64,000 nucleotides of DNA from Parasphingopyxis marina (lineage in GTDB: Bacteria; Pseudomonadota; Alphaproteobacteria; Sphingomonadales; Sphingomonadaceae). The stretch spans positions 1,476,501 through 1,540,500 of the forward strand of contig NZ_JACJVJ010000001.1 in the NCBI RefSeq assembly GCF_014237875.1, in the 5' to 3' direction. This document shows positions 26,030 to 35,277 of the stretch, in pieces. The number at the start of each line of letters is the position of its first letter. Positions within the stretch are counted from its first letter, which is position 1. Below the pieces are notes generated by a model, which ran no database searches, was not told where the DNA came from, and saw only the letters and a program-made list of their open reading frames with translations. The translations under genes were made by a program, and so were the position numbers.

Positions 26030-26679
26030 CAATTGCCTCCCGCAGTGGTTTCTGCCTCGATCGCCTGTCCGCCGGCACCGGTCGGCGTGGCCGAACGATA
26101 GGTGCCGATGGCGCGGGCCGTCGTACGCGGATCGCCCGATCCATCGCCCGTCTGGCCGCGGATCAGGTCTTCAGGATTGGCGACCATGGCCGCGACATTG
26201 CTGTTGATCGCGCAGCCATAGTTGGACGTGGCCGACCCCCGGAATTCGCCGTTCGATTCGCGATCCCAATTCGGGCAGTTCGGAACCTCGGCGCGGGTGC
26301 GGCTGATAATGACGCGCATCTGGCCGGGCGGGATAGCGCCGGCGGTAACCGGAGCGCGATCGGCCAGCAAAAGACCGTAACGGCCTGCGATGTCGGCCAC
26401 CGAGGCACGCCGGTCGGGCGCGCCATAGGGGCTCGGATCTTCGATCGAGACGCGGTCGCCATAGCCAAGTTCGAGAGCCTCGAACCAGTCGGCGAGGCGG
26501 GCCTGGTCGCCATAGGACAGGCCGCCGCTGCCGGCGTTGACGTCAAACACATAGTCCGTGCGGCTGACGACCGGCTGATTGACCGAATAGACCGTCGGAT
26601 TGACCGTTCCGGTCCCCGCGGCGCAGCCAGACAGCGTGCCGGCGACGGCGAGAAGGGTGAAGGTGGCAAGAGTGCGCAT
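26029..26679 (-). CDS. cpaD: CpaD-family pilus lipoprotein
   Basis: A 216-residue lipoprotein with the lipobox Leu-Ser-Gly-Cys near residue 18. It matches CpaD: Tyr-Gly-Asp-Gln-Ala-Arg-Leu, Val-Ile-Ile-Ser-Arg-Thr-Arg-Ala, Pro-Asn-Cys-Pro-Asn-Trp, and Tyr-Gly-Cys-Ala-Ile-Asn-Ser-Asn. It is thought to help the secretin in the outer membrane. ATG 26679 follows GGAGAAG; the TTG at 26694 is a weaker option. Its stop overlaps the cpaE start. Confidence 0.9.
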   Translation of the reverse strand: MRTLATFTLLAVAGTLSGCAAGTGTVNPTVYSVNQPVVSRTDYVFDVNAGSGGLSYGDQARLADWFEALELGYGDRVSIEDPSPYGAPDRRASVADIAGRYGLLLADRAPVTAGAIPPGQMRVIISRTRAEVPNCPNWDRESNGEFRGSATSNYGCAINSNVAAMVANPEDLIRGQTGDGSGDPRTTARAIGTYRSATPTGAGGQAIEAETTAGGN

Positions 26680-26705
26680 GATTTTCTTCTCCAAAAGACG
26701 CTGAT

Positions 26706-28211
26706 CTATTCGTTGAACGAAAAGCCGGGCGAGGCGCCGCCGCCGGCCGGAGCCGCGGATGCATCCTGTTGCGGGGCGGGAACGGTCAACGCGCCGGTTT
26801 CCATGCCGGGCTGAACGGTGGTTGCCGGCGCCATCGTCGGGCCCGGACGGGTCGCGCCCGTTTCACCGTTGAAGCTGCGGCCGAGGAAGATACGCTCGGC
26901 ATCGCGCGGCGACTGGAACCCGTCGGTCGGCAGGGCGATCTGGTTGGCCGAGACCGGCTGCACCAGATACGGCGTCACGACGATAACCAGTTCGGTTTCC
27001 TCGCGCCGCCAGCGGTTCGAACGGAACAGCGCGCCGAGCACCGGAATGTCGCCAAGGCCCGGCGTGCGCTCGACCGTCGTATTGTGACGGTTCTGCATCA
27101 GGCCGGCGATCATGAAGCTTTGGCCGGAGCCGAGTTCCACGGTCGTTTCCGCCCGGCGCGTCGTGAGCGCGGGAACGGTGAAGCCATTGAGCGTGATCGC
27201 TCCCTGGTCCGAAAGCTCGGAAACCTCGGGGCGGACGCGCATCGAGATGCGGCCATTGGCGAGCACGATCGGCGTAAAGGCAAGGCTGACGCCGAACTGC
27301 TTATATTCGATCGAGACCGAGCCAAGACCCTGGGAAAGCGGGATCGGGAACTCGCCGCCGGCAAGGAAGCTGGCGGTTTCGCCCGAAAGCGCTGTCAGGT
27401 TCGGTTCGGCCAGCGTCGAAGCATGGCCTTCGGTTTCGGCCAGGTCGAGCGCGCCGGTGATGTCGAGACCGAGCAGATTGCCGGCCGCGGCGATGCCCGT
27501 CGTACCCCCGAGAGGCGTGAACTGGCCCGTCGCGGCGTTGATGGCGCCATCGCGGCCCCGCGAAATTCCGAACTGGAAGCCGCCGGTCGAATCGTTGGTC
27601 AGCAGGTTGAAGCCGATATCGCGGACAACCGAACGGCTGACCTCGGCAATGCGGACCTGCAGGTTCACTTGCAGCGGCGTTGCCGTGCGAAGGCGGCTAA
27701 TGACCTGCGTGTTCTCGCCGACGAACGCCTGAGCGAGAGCCTGGGCTTCCTCGACATCCTGAGGCGAGGCGACGGTGCCGGTCATCAGGATCATGCCGTT
27801 CATCGGTGTAACGGCGATCGAGGCTTCGGGCATCGCGATCGACAGCATCGAGCTGACGCTGTCGAGATTGTTGCCGACCCGGACATTGGCCGAATAGACG
27901 ACATTGCCGGAAGAATCGGTCGCATAAACCGTGGTTTCACCCGCGGCCTTGCCGAAGACATAGAGCGCGCGAGACGTGCGCACCTGGACATCGGCCACCG
28001 CGTCGTTGGCGACGAACAGGTCCGTCATCGAACGCGGCAGGTTGATCAGCTGTCCGCGGCCCACCGAAAGGGTGAGGGTTTCCTGCGGCGCCGGCCGGGC
28101 CTGCGCATGGGCCGATTCGGGCATGGTGACGCCAAGGCCGACACTCGCGACGAGGGCGGAGGCGGCGACTGCTGCCAGAGTGTTGATGCGAGTTTTGCGA
28201 ATGAAGGTCAT
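26706..28211 (-). CDS. cpaC: CpaC/RcpA secretin of the Tad pilus
   Basis: A 501-residue outer-membrane secretin. After a signal peptide (about 1-36, ending Ala-His-Ala-Gln) come an N-terminal pilus/secretin domain (Leu-Ser-Val-Gly-Arg-Gly-Gln-Leu-Ile), a BON-like repeat (Met-Asn-Gly-Met-Ile-Leu-Met-Thr-Gly-Thr-Val) and the secretin core with Val-Pro-Ala-Leu-Thr-Thr-Arg-Arg-Ala-Glu-Thr and Gly-Leu-Gly-Asp-Ile-Pro-Val-Leu-Gly. The C-terminal ~60 residues are Pro/Ala/Gly-rich. It forms the pilus exit channel. Confidence 0.94.
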   Translation of the reverse strand: MTFIRKTRINTLAAVAASALVASVGLGVTMPESAHAQARPAPQETLTLSVGRGQLINLPRSMTDLFVANDAVADVQVRTSRALYVFGKAAGETTVYATDSSGNVVYSANVRVGNNLDSVSSMLSIAMPEASIAVTPMNGMILMTGTVASPQDVEEAQALAQAFVGENTQVISRLRTATPLQVNLQVRIAEVSRSVVRDIGFNLLTNDSTGGFQFGISRGRDGAINAATGQFTPLGGTTGIAAAGNLLGLDITGALDLAETEGHASTLAEPNLTALSGETASFLAGGEFPIPLSQGLGSVSIEYKQFGVSLAFTPIVLANGRISMRVRPEVSELSDQGAITLNGFTVPALTTRRAETTVELGSGQSFMIAGLMQNRHNTTVERTPGLGDIPVLGALFRSNRWRREETELVIVVTPYLVQPVSANQIALPTDGFQSPRDAERIFLGRSFNGETGATRPGPTMAPATTVQPGMETGALTVPAPQQDASAAPAGGGASPGFSFNE

Positions 28212-28221
28212 CTATATTCCC

Positions 28222-29238
28222 CTACCGTACCGGCACGTAGGTGACGGCGTTACCGCGAGCGATACGAACCGAAGGACCGTCGGGACGCTGGCTTGCCACG
28301 GCAGCCACTGCCGCGCCGGCCATTTGCGTTGCCGAATCCATCGGGCTGTTCTGGGTGCGGGCGGGAACCGTGCGGCGCTGGAAGCGCGAGACGTCTCCAC
28401 CCGTGACGAAGGTCGTATCCGTGTCGTTCGGACGCTGGGCGACCTCGATCAGCATCCGGCGTTCGGCGTCGGGATCGTTGTCCTCGGGGACTTCGACCTC
28501 GCCGGCGGCAATCGCGCGTTCGAGTTCGGCCGTGTTGTCGGCGATCGAACGAAGCGAGAGCGACAAGGCGCCCATCGTCTGCGCAACCGCGATCTTCTCC
28601 GCGATCCGCGGCGTCACTTCGACGGTTACCGTGTTGGAAACGCGAACGCGGTGATCGCCTTCCTCATCGGTTTCGGTCGTCGTCCGCTGGTCGGTCGCAA
28701 GGATGCGCAGGTTACGGATGATCGTTTCGGAGGCGTGCAGGGCCGGGCCTTCGCCGCCGCCCGCAACTTCCTGCGTCAGCACGAGGTCGACGCGGTCACC
28801 CGGGAAGACGAAGCCGGCGACGCCACTCTGCGCGGACACCGGAACCGTCACGGCGCGCATGCCCGGGCCAAGCGCAGCGGCAAGGAAGCCGCGATCGCCA
28901 GGACGGACGAGCGAACCGAGCGTGATCGGCTGACCGGCCGTGACTTCGGAACGGACAACCGTTCCGGCCAGGCTGTCGATATCCGATTCGCCGCGGATGA
29001 AATAGCTGCCCTCGATCAGTTCTTCGGGCCAGGGCTGATAGCGGAAGCTATCGGCGTTGATGATCGTGCCGACCGGGAGGGCCCGTGTGGCGACAAGCAC
29101 CATGGGACCTTCCTGAGCGGCTTCGGCGGCTTCTGCGTTCGGGGCGCTGCCGCCTGCGAACATGCTGCGCGCCATAAAGGCGGTGACCACTGCGATGAGC
29201 AGTGCGCCGACGAGCAATATGACTTTACGTGCATCCAT
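28222..29238 (-). CDS. cpaB: CpaB/RcpC Flp pilus assembly protein
   Basis: A 338-residue periplasmic protein anchored by one N-terminal helix (about residues 5-25). A SAF domain (Ala-Thr-Arg-Ala-Leu-Pro-Val-Gly-Thr-Ile-Ile) and a following RcpC-type domain (Phe-Val-Phe-Pro-Gly-Asp-Arg-Val-Asp-Leu-Val) match the family. SAF domains may bind peptidoglycan. It is the second gene of the operon, 10 bases before cpaC. Confidence 0.92.
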   Translation of the reverse strand: MDARKVILLVGALLIAVVTAFMARSMFAGGSAPNAEAAEAAQEGPMVLVATRALPVGTIINADSFRYQPWPEELIEGSYFIRGESDIDSLAGTVVRSEVTAGQPITLGSLVRPGDRGFLAAALGPGMRAVTVPVSAQSGVAGFVFPGDRVDLVLTQEVAGGGEGPALHASETIIRNLRILATDQRTTTETDEEGDHRVRVSNTVTVEVTPRIAEKIAVAQTMGALSLSLRSIADNTAELERAIAAGEVEVPEDNDPDAERRMLIEVAQRPNDTDTTFVTGGDVSRFQRRTVPARTQNSPMDSATQMAGAAVAAVASQRPDGPSVRIARGNAVTYVPVR

Positions 29239-29277
29239 GACGATCTCTGCCTCCTGTCAGGCTTTCTATCGGCCCGA

Positions 29278-29781
29278 TCAGGGCGATACGGTTCCATTGG
29301 TTAAAATCCCGTTCATCAAGGCCCAGCCAAGGGCCCAGAGACCGCCGATGGCGATCGCTATTCCGTAAGGGATCTCGGGTTTTTCGGGTTTTTTCGCGAC
29401 CCGATGGTGAATCATCATCGCCACCGTGATGATGCCGCCGGCGAGCGCCATGACGAACAGCATCACCGGAAGTTGCATGGGCGTCATCCACAAGGCGATC
29501 GCCCCGATCATCTTGACGTCGCCGCCGCCCATCGCGCCAATGGCGAAGGCGAAGGTGAAGAGAATGAACAGGACGAGCGCCAGGCCGACGATGATGGCGA
29601 CATTGGGCCAAAGCGAAAAGCCGGCGGCCCACCAATATAGCGGCGCCGTCAACGCGATAGCCGCGTTAAGCTTGTTGGGAATGTCCCGGCGAAGCCAGTC
29701 GCCCCACGCCGCATATAGCAGCGCAGGCGCAAGTATCCCCAAGGAGAAAAGTGAAGCCACCCCTGTCATGGGGGATGGCAC
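29278..29781 (-). CDS. cpaA: CpaA-type A24 prepilin peptidase
   Basis: A 167-residue polytopic aspartic protease that trims Flp prepilins at the membrane. It has five or six membrane helices; the catalytic Gly-x-Gly-Asp motif reads Met-Gly-Gly-Gly-Asp-Val-Lys, and an earlier Asp lies in Trp-Gly-Asp-Trp-Leu-Arg-Arg-Asp. GTG 29781 has GAGGT eight bases upstream and is preferred to ATG 29769, which has no ribosome-binding site. It heads the pilus operon. No Flp pilin gene lies next to it, though cpaA is often adjacent to flp. Confidence 0.88.
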   Translation of the reverse strand: MPSPMTGVASLFSLGILAPALLYAAWGDWLRRDIPNKLNAAIALTAPLYWWAAGFSLWPNVAIIVGLALVLFILFTFAFAIGAMGGGDVKMIGAIALWMTPMQLPVMLFVMALAGGIITVAMMIHHRVAKKPEKPEIPYGIAIAIGGLWALGWALMNGILTNGTVSP

Positions 29782-29817
29782 TAAGGCTTACCTCTTTCTA
29801 AACCGTAACCAGCAACC

Positions 29818-30774
29818 ATGAAAAAAAACCGTACCGTTTTGAGAAGCTATCCGGAGGGCCTGACGCTGGATCGTCTGGACATGCCCGACGAATGGCCGCT
29901 GCGGCGCTGGGATTGGCCGATTTCCGACGGCGAGGCGCCCAAGGGCAGCCTAATCTTCCAGACGGGCCGGGGGGATTTTTTCGAGAAATATCTGGAAAGC
30001 CTGATGGCCTGGCATCAGGCCGGATGGAACCTTACGGGCTTCGACTGGCGGGGCCAGTCGGGCTCTGGAAGGCTGCTTAACGACCCCACGGTGGGGCATG
30101 CGGAAAGTTTCGAGCCCTGGATTGCCGATCTCGATCGCTTCGTCGCCGACTGGCGTCAGAGAATGCCCGGTCCGCATATTCTCGCCAGCCACTCGATGGG
30201 CGGCCATATCGCGATGCGCTACTTGGTCGATCACCGGCCGAAGCTGGACGGGGCGATCTTCAGCGCGCCGATGCTCAAGGTCGTCAGCAAACCGCTGGGC
30301 GACCGGCTATCGGCCTTCGTCGCCCGTCAGTTCGCCCGTTTCGGTTTTGCCGAGCAACATGCCTGGCAGGAAAACGAGAAGCCCTCTCTGCCAGGAAGCT
30401 CTCGCCAGAAACTGCTAACCCATGACGATGATCGTTATGCCGACGAGGGTTGGTGGCTGGCCAACAAGCCCGAGCTGAAAATGGGGCCGCCGAGCTGGCA
30501 ATGGCTGGTCGCCGCCTATGAATCGTCGGCCAGGATGTTCGCGCCGGGCGGGTTGGAGGCGGTGGAAACGCCGGTGCTGATCCTTGCCGCCCAGAAGGAC
30601 AGGCTCGTCAGCATAGGCGCGATTCGCGAGGCGGCGGCGCGGCTTCCCGACTGCCGCCTTTATGTCCATCCCGAAGCCGCGCACGAAGTGTTCCGCGAAC
30701 GCGACGAGATTCGTGATCCTCTGATGGCCGAGGTCGCGGCCTTTCTCGAGGGGTGCGCAGCGGCGCGGCCATGA
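29818..30774 (+). CDS. Alpha/beta hydrolase, lysophospholipase-like
   Basis: A 318-residue cytoplasmic hydrolase. The nucleophile elbow is Ser-His-Ser-Met-Gly-Gly-His, the oxyanion-side motif is Gly-Phe-Asp-Trp-Arg-Gly-Gln-Ser-Gly, and Asp (Ala-Gln-Lys-Asp-Arg-Leu-Val) and His (Glu-Ala-Ala-His-Glu-Val-Phe) complete the triad. The pattern is that of monoacylglycerol lipase/lysophospholipase L2-like proteins. It starts 36 bases from the divergent cpaA start and overlaps the FAD oxidoreductase downstream, so the two form an operon. Confidence 0.88.
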   Translation: MKKNRTVLRSYPEGLTLDRLDMPDEWPLRRWDWPISDGEAPKGSLIFQTGRGDFFEKYLESLMAWHQAGWNLTGFDWRGQSGSGRLLNDPTVGHAESFEPWIADLDRFVADWRQRMPGPHILASHSMGGHIAMRYLVDHRPKLDGAIFSAPMLKVVSKPLGDRLSAFVARQFARFGFAEQHAWQENEKPSLPGSSRQKLLTHDDDRYADEGWWLANKPELKMGPPSWQWLVAAYESSARMFAPGGLEAVETPVLILAAQKDRLVSIGAIREAAARLPDCRLYVHPEAAHEVFRERDEIRDPLMAEVAAFLEGCAAARP

Positions 30775-31877
30775 CGTACGACTTCGCGATTATTGGGGCC
30801 GGCATCGCCGGGGCAAGCCTTGCGGCCGAGCTCGCGCCCCATGGCCGTGTCCTGCTGCTCGAAGCGGAAGCGATGCCCGGCTATCACGCCACTGGCCGGT
30901 CCGCGGCTTTCTGGTCCGAAACCTATGGCGGCCCGTCCGTCCAGCCGCTGACGACCGCCTCCCACGCCTTCCTGTCTTCGCCGCCGCCGGATTTTTCGGA
31001 GCGGGGATTCCTGGAAAAATGCGGAGCGCTCCACATCGCCACCGCGCAAAGCCATCATCGCCTCGATGCCTTTGCCGCCGAGTTTGCCGGCAGCGGCGTG
31101 GAGCTTGGTGGGATGACGTACGACGATATGGCGGCTTCCGTGCCCGGGCTGCGGCCGCAATGGGATCGCGCGATCACCGAACCCAGCTGCGCCAATATCG
31201 ATGTCGGCGGGTTGCACCAGGCCTATTTGCGGTCGGCGCGGCGCGGGGGCGCTGAGATACGCTGTTCGGCGCAGGTGGAGAAGATCGAGGCCGCGGGGCC
31301 GGGCTGGCGGATATCGGCCGGGGGCGCGCTGTGCGAAGCGGTCATCCTTGTAAACGCCGCCGGCGCCTGGGCCGACGAGATCGCGGCGATGGCCGGCCTG
31401 CCGACGATCGGTATCGCGCCCTATCGGCGCACCATGATCCAGCTGCGCACCGATCCGCCCGCGCCGGCGCAATTGCCGCTGGTGATCGACGCCGCCGGGG
31501 CTTTCTATTTCAAGGGCGAAGCCGGCGATCGCCTTTGGCTCAGCCCGCACGACGAAACCGCGGTGCCGCCGGGGGACGTGGCGGCCGAGGAAATCGACAT
31601 CGCCGTCGCCATCGAACGGCTCGAGAGCGCGGTCGACTGGACGGTCGTCGCGGTCGAACGCAAATGGGCCGGGCTACGGAGTTTCGCGCCCGACCGGCTA
31701 CCGGTTTACGGGTTCGATCCTCTTGCGCCGGGCTTTTTCTGGTGCGCGGGGCAGGGGGGGTTCGGAATCCAGACCGCGCCGGCGGCTGCCCGGCTGTGCC
31801 GCGCGTTGCAGACCGGCGAGCTACCGGAAGCCGGTATCGACGCCGCGCTTTATGCGCCGGACCGGTTCCGCCGCTGA
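30771..31877 (+). CDS. FAD-dependent oxidoreductase, DadA/D-arginine-dehydrogenase type
   Basis: A 368-residue flavoprotein with the Rossmann motif Gly-Ala-Gly-Ile-Ala-Gly-Ala-Ser near residue 9 and the closing FAD segment Gly-Gln-Gly-Gly-Phe-Gly-Ile-Gln-Thr-Ala-Pro. This DAO-fold layout oxidises D-amino acids, sarcosine-like amines or glycerol-3-phosphate-type substrates; the pattern Ala-Thr-Gly-Arg-Ser-Ala-Ala after the first strand is closest to D-arginine dehydrogenases. ATG 30771 overlaps the hydrolase stop (ATGA). Substrate unproven. Confidence 0.87.
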   Translation: MTYDFAIIGAGIAGASLAAELAPHGRVLLLEAEAMPGYHATGRSAAFWSETYGGPSVQPLTTASHAFLSSPPPDFSERGFLEKCGALHIATAQSHHRLDAFAAEFAGSGVELGGMTYDDMAASVPGLRPQWDRAITEPSCANIDVGGLHQAYLRSARRGGAEIRCSAQVEKIEAAGPGWRISAGGALCEAVILVNAAGAWADEIAAMAGLPTIGIAPYRRTMIQLRTDPPAPAQLPLVIDAAGAFYFKGEAGDRLWLSPHDETAVPPGDVAAEEIDIAVAIERLESAVDWTVVAVERKWAGLRSFAPDRLPVYGFDPLAPGFFWCAGQGGFGIQTAPAAARLCRALQTGELPEAGIDAALYAPDRFRR

Positions 31878-31969
31878 TGAAATGACATTTTTGCGACGAT
31901 GCCTCTGGTCGCCCGCCGGACAATCCCATATGCCCATGGCGTTACCGATTTCCGTTCAGGGAGAATGAA

Positions 31970-32146
31970 ATGGCGCACAAGTTCGAAATCTACAAAGACC
32001 GCAAGGGCGAATTCCGCGTCCGTTTCAAATATAATTCGGAAATCATGTTCTCAAGCGAAGGCTATGCGAGCAAGTCGAGCGCGAAAAACGCCATCGCTTC
32101 GGTTCAGAAGAACGCCCCCGGGGCGGAAACCGAAGACAACAGCTAA
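31970..32146 (+). CDS. YegP/DUF1508 small protein
   Basis: A 58-residue protein with a single YegP repeat: [13 protein letters not shown], then Glu-Gly-Tyr-Ala-Ser-Lys-Ser-Ser-Ala and a final Ser-Val-Gln-Lys-Asn-Ala. Many homologues carry two tandem copies; this is the one-repeat form. ATG 31970 has AGGGAG upstream. The function of the family is unclear. It converges on rnhA with a 4-base overlap. Confidence 0.87.
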   Translation: MAHKFEIYKDRKGEFRVRFKYNSEIMFSSEGYASKSSAKNAIASVQKNAPGAETEDNS

Positions 32147-32589
32147 CGGCCGTTCGCACCGGCTGCTATCGCCGCGTCGCTGGCGAGGCAGTCCGCGCGC
32201 TCGTTCTCCGGATGGCCGTCATGGGCTTTCACCCAGGTCCATTCGATTTGGTGCGGTGCCGCCGCTTTGAGCAGTTCCTGCCACAGGTCCGCGTTCTTCA
32301 CCGGCTTTTTGGCGGCCGTCCGCCAGCCATTTTTCTGCCAGCCATGGATCCAGCGGGTGATCCCGTCCTTCACATAGGTGCTGTCGGTCGTGATCCGCAC
32401 CTCGCTCGGCTTTTTCAGCGCTTCGAGCGCGCGAATCGCCGCGGTCAGCTCCATCCGGTTATTGGTGGTCTCGGTTTCCCCGCCGGACATTTCCTTTTCG
32501 TGCCGACCGGAGCGCAGCACCACGCCCCAGCCTCCGGCCCCGGGATTGCCCTTGCAGGCGCCGTCCGTGAAAATCTCGATTCTGCTCAT
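32143..32589 (-). CDS. rnhA: Ribonuclease HI
   Basis: RNase HI degrades the RNA strand of RNA-DNA hybrids. The 148-residue protein shows the metal-binding carboxylates Asp9 (Ile-Phe-Thr-Asp-Gly-Ala), Glu47 (Arg-Met-Glu-Leu), Asp69 (Thr-Thr-Asp-Ser) and the late Asp of Asn-Glu-Arg-Ala-Asp, plus the basic Trp-Gln-Lys-Asn-Gly-Trp handle. ATG overlaps the thrB stop (ATGA). It is third in the ispH-thrB-rnhA operon. Confidence 0.95.
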   Translation of the reverse strand: MSRIEIFTDGACKGNPGAGGWGVVLRSGRHEKEMSGGETETTNNRMELTAAIRALEALKKPSEVRITTDSTYVKDGITRWIHGWQKNGWRTAAKKPVKNADLWQELLKAAAPHQIEWTWVKAHDGHPENERADCLASDAAIAAGANGR

Positions 32590-33545
32590 GGCAGGAAAAT
32601 TTCCGGGTCGGCGGCACGGTAGAATTCAAGCCGGCGGAGAAAGGCGCCCGGATCCTTGCGGGTTACCAGCGCATCGGCGGGCGTGTTGAGCCAGTCCCAG
32701 GCGCGGGTGAGCAGGAAGCGGAGCGCGGCGCCACGCGCAAGCACCGGCATCGCCGCGGCTTCGGCCGAGGAAAGCTCGTGGGCGCTTTCATAGCCTTCGA
32801 TCAGCGCCTCGGAACGTTCGGCGTCGAAACCGGTCCCGTTATCCCCGAAGCACCAGGCGGCGTGGGTGACGGCAAGATCGTAGGCGCGGATCTCGGTGCA
32901 GGCGAAATAGAAATCGATGATGCCCGTCACCTGGTTGCCGAGCATCAGCACATTGTCCGGAAAGAGATCGGCATGGATCGCGGACCGGGGCAGGTCGCTC
33001 GGCCAATGCGCATCGAGAAAGGCGAGTTCTTCTGCAATGGTGCCGCCGAGCCCGGGCGCGATATCGTCGAGATGGTCGCCGCACCGCTTCGCCAGATCGT
33101 GCCAGCCCGGCAGCGATAGCGTATTGGGCCGCGCATGGGTAAAATCTTCGAGCGCGCCATGGAGCGCGCCGAGCGCCGCCCCGGCCGCACAGGATTGCGC
33201 CGGATTGGGCTCGCCCGGCGAAACCCCGGGCAGGAAGGCGATCAGGCAGGCGGGCCGCCCTTCGACCTGCTGGATCTGCCGTCCGTTCCGGTCAGCGATG
33301 GCCGGCGGCACCGGCTGGCCGCGCTCGGCGAGATGATCGAGCAGCGTGAGGAAAAAGGGCAGGTCGTCCGCATCGACGCGCTTTTCGTAGAGCGTCAGGA
33401 TGAAACGGTCCTTGCTGGTCTCGACCAGATAATTGCTGTTCTCGACACCCTCGGCGATGCCCTTGGCCGATACCAGCGTGCCGACGTCATAATCCGCCAG
33501 CAGCGCCGCGATACGTTCGGCAGAAACCTGTGTGTAGACCGCCAT
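32586..33545 (-). CDS. thrB: Homoserine kinase (ThrB2/APH-fold)
   Basis: This kinase phosphorylates homoserine on the path to threonine. The 319-residue protein is of the aminoglycoside-phosphotransferase-fold type found in alphaproteobacteria, not the GHMP type. It has the catalytic [10 protein letters not shown] loop and the metal-binding Ile-Ile-Asp-Phe-Tyr motif. It opens [20 protein letters not shown], as in the family. It lies 7 bases after ispH and overlaps rnhA. Confidence 0.94.
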   Translation of the reverse strand: MAVYTQVSAERIAALLADYDVGTLVSAKGIAEGVENSNYLVETSKDRFILTLYEKRVDADDLPFFLTLLDHLAERGQPVPPAIADRNGRQIQQVEGRPACLIAFLPGVSPGEPNPAQSCAAGAALGALHGALEDFTHARPNTLSLPGWHDLAKRCGDHLDDIAPGLGGTIAEELAFLDAHWPSDLPRSAIHADLFPDNVLMLGNQVTGIIDFYFACTEIRAYDLAVTHAAWCFGDNGTGFDAERSEALIEGYESAHELSSAEAAAMPVLARGAALRFLLTRAWDWLNTPADALVTRKDPGAFLRRLEFYRAADPEIFLP

Positions 33546-33552
33546 TGCCTGC

Positions 33553-34515
33553 TTATGCTGCCTCGAGGCCGCGGGGGAGCTTGAAGAGCATCTTTTCCTC
33601 GGTCGTCTTCACTTCGCGTTCGCTGACGTCGAAGCGTTCGGAAAGCCGGTCGACGACTTCGCGGACGAGAATTTCCGGCGCCGAAGCGCCCGCGGTGATG
33701 CCCAATGTCGCGACGCCGTCCAGCCAGTCGAAATCGATATCGGTCGCGCGCTGGATCAACTGCGCGCTGGTGCCCTGCCGTTCGGCAACCTCGACGAGCC
33801 GCAGCGAGTTGGAACTGTTGGGCGCGCCGATGACGAACACCGCATCGCAGCTCGCCGCAATCGCCTTGACCGCGTCCTGTCGGTTCGACGTCGCATAGCA
33901 GATGTCTTCGCTGCGCGGCGCGTTGATCGAGGGGAAGCGCTCGCGCAGCACATCGATGATCTGGCGGGTGTCGTCGACCGAGAGGGTCGTCTGGGTGAGA
34001 AAGCCGAGATCGCCATGATCGGGCGGCGATACGCTCTGGGCGTCCTCGACGGTTTCGATCAGGGTCATCGATCCCTCGGGCACCTGGCCGAAGGTGCCGA
34101 TCACCTCGGGATGGCCGCGATGGCCGACGAACAGGATATGCTGGCCGTTTTTGACCAGCCGTTCGGCCTGGCGGTGAACCTTGGAAACCAGCGGGCAGGT
34201 GGCGTCGAGAAAATCCAGCCCGCGCTCTTCCGCCTTGGCCGGAACCGCCTTGGGCACGCCATGGGCAGAAAACACGACGGGAACGCCGTCCGGGACATCG
34301 TCCAGAGTTTCGACGAAGATCGCGCCCTTTTCCTTCAGCGCGTCGACGACATAGCGGTTATGGACGATTTCGTGCCGGACATAGACCGGCGCGCCATATC
34401 GCTCGATCGCCAGTTCGACGATCCGGATGGCGCGGTCCACACCCGCGCAGAAGCCGCGCGGAGCCGCGATCAGCAGCATCAGGGGCGTTTTTCGGGTGTT
34501 CGTGTCGGGGTTCAT
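33553..34515 (-). CDS. ispH: 4-hydroxy-3-methylbut-2-enyl diphosphate reductase
   Basis: IspH makes IPP and DMAPP in the last step of the non-mevalonate isoprenoid pathway. The 320-residue protein has the three iron-sulfur Cys: Gly-Phe-Cys-Ala-Gly-Val, Asp-Ala-Thr-Cys-Pro-Leu and [10 protein letters not shown]. His residues in Ser-Ala-His-Gly-Val and Gly-His-Arg-Gly-His-Pro-Glu bind the diphosphate. It heads the operon, divergent from the lipoprotein gene at 34621. Confidence 0.96.
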   Translation of the reverse strand: MNPDTNTRKTPLMLLIAAPRGFCAGVDRAIRIVELAIERYGAPVYVRHEIVHNRYVVDALKEKGAIFVETLDDVPDGVPVVFSAHGVPKAVPAKAEERGLDFLDATCPLVSKVHRQAERLVKNGQHILFVGHRGHPEVIGTFGQVPEGSMTLIETVEDAQSVSPPDHGDLGFLTQTTLSVDDTRQIIDVLRERFPSINAPRSEDICYATSNRQDAVKAIAASCDAVFVIGAPNSSNSLRLVEVAERQGTSAQLIQRATDIDFDWLDGVATLGITAGASAPEILVREVVDRLSERFDVSEREVKTTEEKMLFKLPRGLEAA

Positions 34516-34620
34516 GCGGGCGGCTTTACCGGATCGCTTGCAGCGGCGAAAGCCGCTTCCTATGAAGGGCCCGATTTCGGGCCCAATGTATCGGCGCCCA
34601 TCAACAGTAAGGATTCATCC

Positions 34621-35274
34621 GTGCGGAAATACAGCAACATTGTTCTCGCAGGCGTTATCGGCCTTGCCCTGGTTTCCTGCGGGCGCCGCGACGTTATCAC
34701 CGCCGGCGAGAACGGCGTCGGCCTGCTCGTCAACCGTACGGCCTGTCCGGCGGTCGCGACCCCGGTCAACACCAACGAGATCACGCTGTTCGATCCGCGA
34801 TCGAGCCGCGAGGCGAGCGCCATCGATACGCTGGCGGTGATCAGCAATATCCGCAGCACCTGCAGCGATGTCGATGACCGGATCCAGACGGTCGCAAGCT
34901 TCGAAGTCAGCGCCCGCCGGAGCAATCCCGTTGGCGCGCGGCAGATCGTGCTTCCCTATTTCGCGACCGTGATGCGCGGCAACGGCCAGATCGTTTCCAA
35001 GGAAATCGGCCGCATCGGCATCAATTTCGCCGACGGCGCCTATCGCGCCAGCACGACCGGCCAGGCGACCGCCAGCATTTCGCGCGCCGCCGCGACCCTG
35101 CCGGCCGATGTCCAGGAGCGGTTGACGCGCCGCCGCCGGCCGGGAGACCCCGATGCCGCGCTCGATCCGATGGCGGACCCGGCGGTGCGTACCGCCGTCA
35201 ACGCCGCGACCTTCGAACTGCTGATCGGTTTCCAGCTCGAACCGGACCAGCTCGAATATAACGCCACCCGCTAG
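34621..35274 (+). CDS. Hypothetical lipoprotein
   Basis: A 217-residue lipoprotein with the lipobox Leu-Val-Ser-Cys near residue 20. GTG 34621 has AAGGA seven bases upstream. The mature part includes Ser-Ala-Arg-Arg-Ser-Asn-Pro-Val-Gly-Ala-Arg and a C-terminal Phe-Glu-Leu-Leu-Ile-Gly-Phe-Gln-Leu. I do not recognise the family. It is three bases before the MOSC gene, so they are probably co-transcribed. Confidence 0.78.
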   Translation: MRKYSNIVLAGVIGLALVSCGRRDVITAGENGVGLLVNRTACPAVATPVNTNEITLFDPRSSREASAIDTLAVISNIRSTCSDVDDRIQTVASFEVSARRSNPVGARQIVLPYFATVMRGNGQIVSKEIGRIGINFADGAYRASTTGQATASISRAAATLPADVQERLTRRRRPGDPDAALDPMADPAVRTAVNAATFELLIGFQLEPDQLEYNATR

Positions 35275-35277
35275 GCG

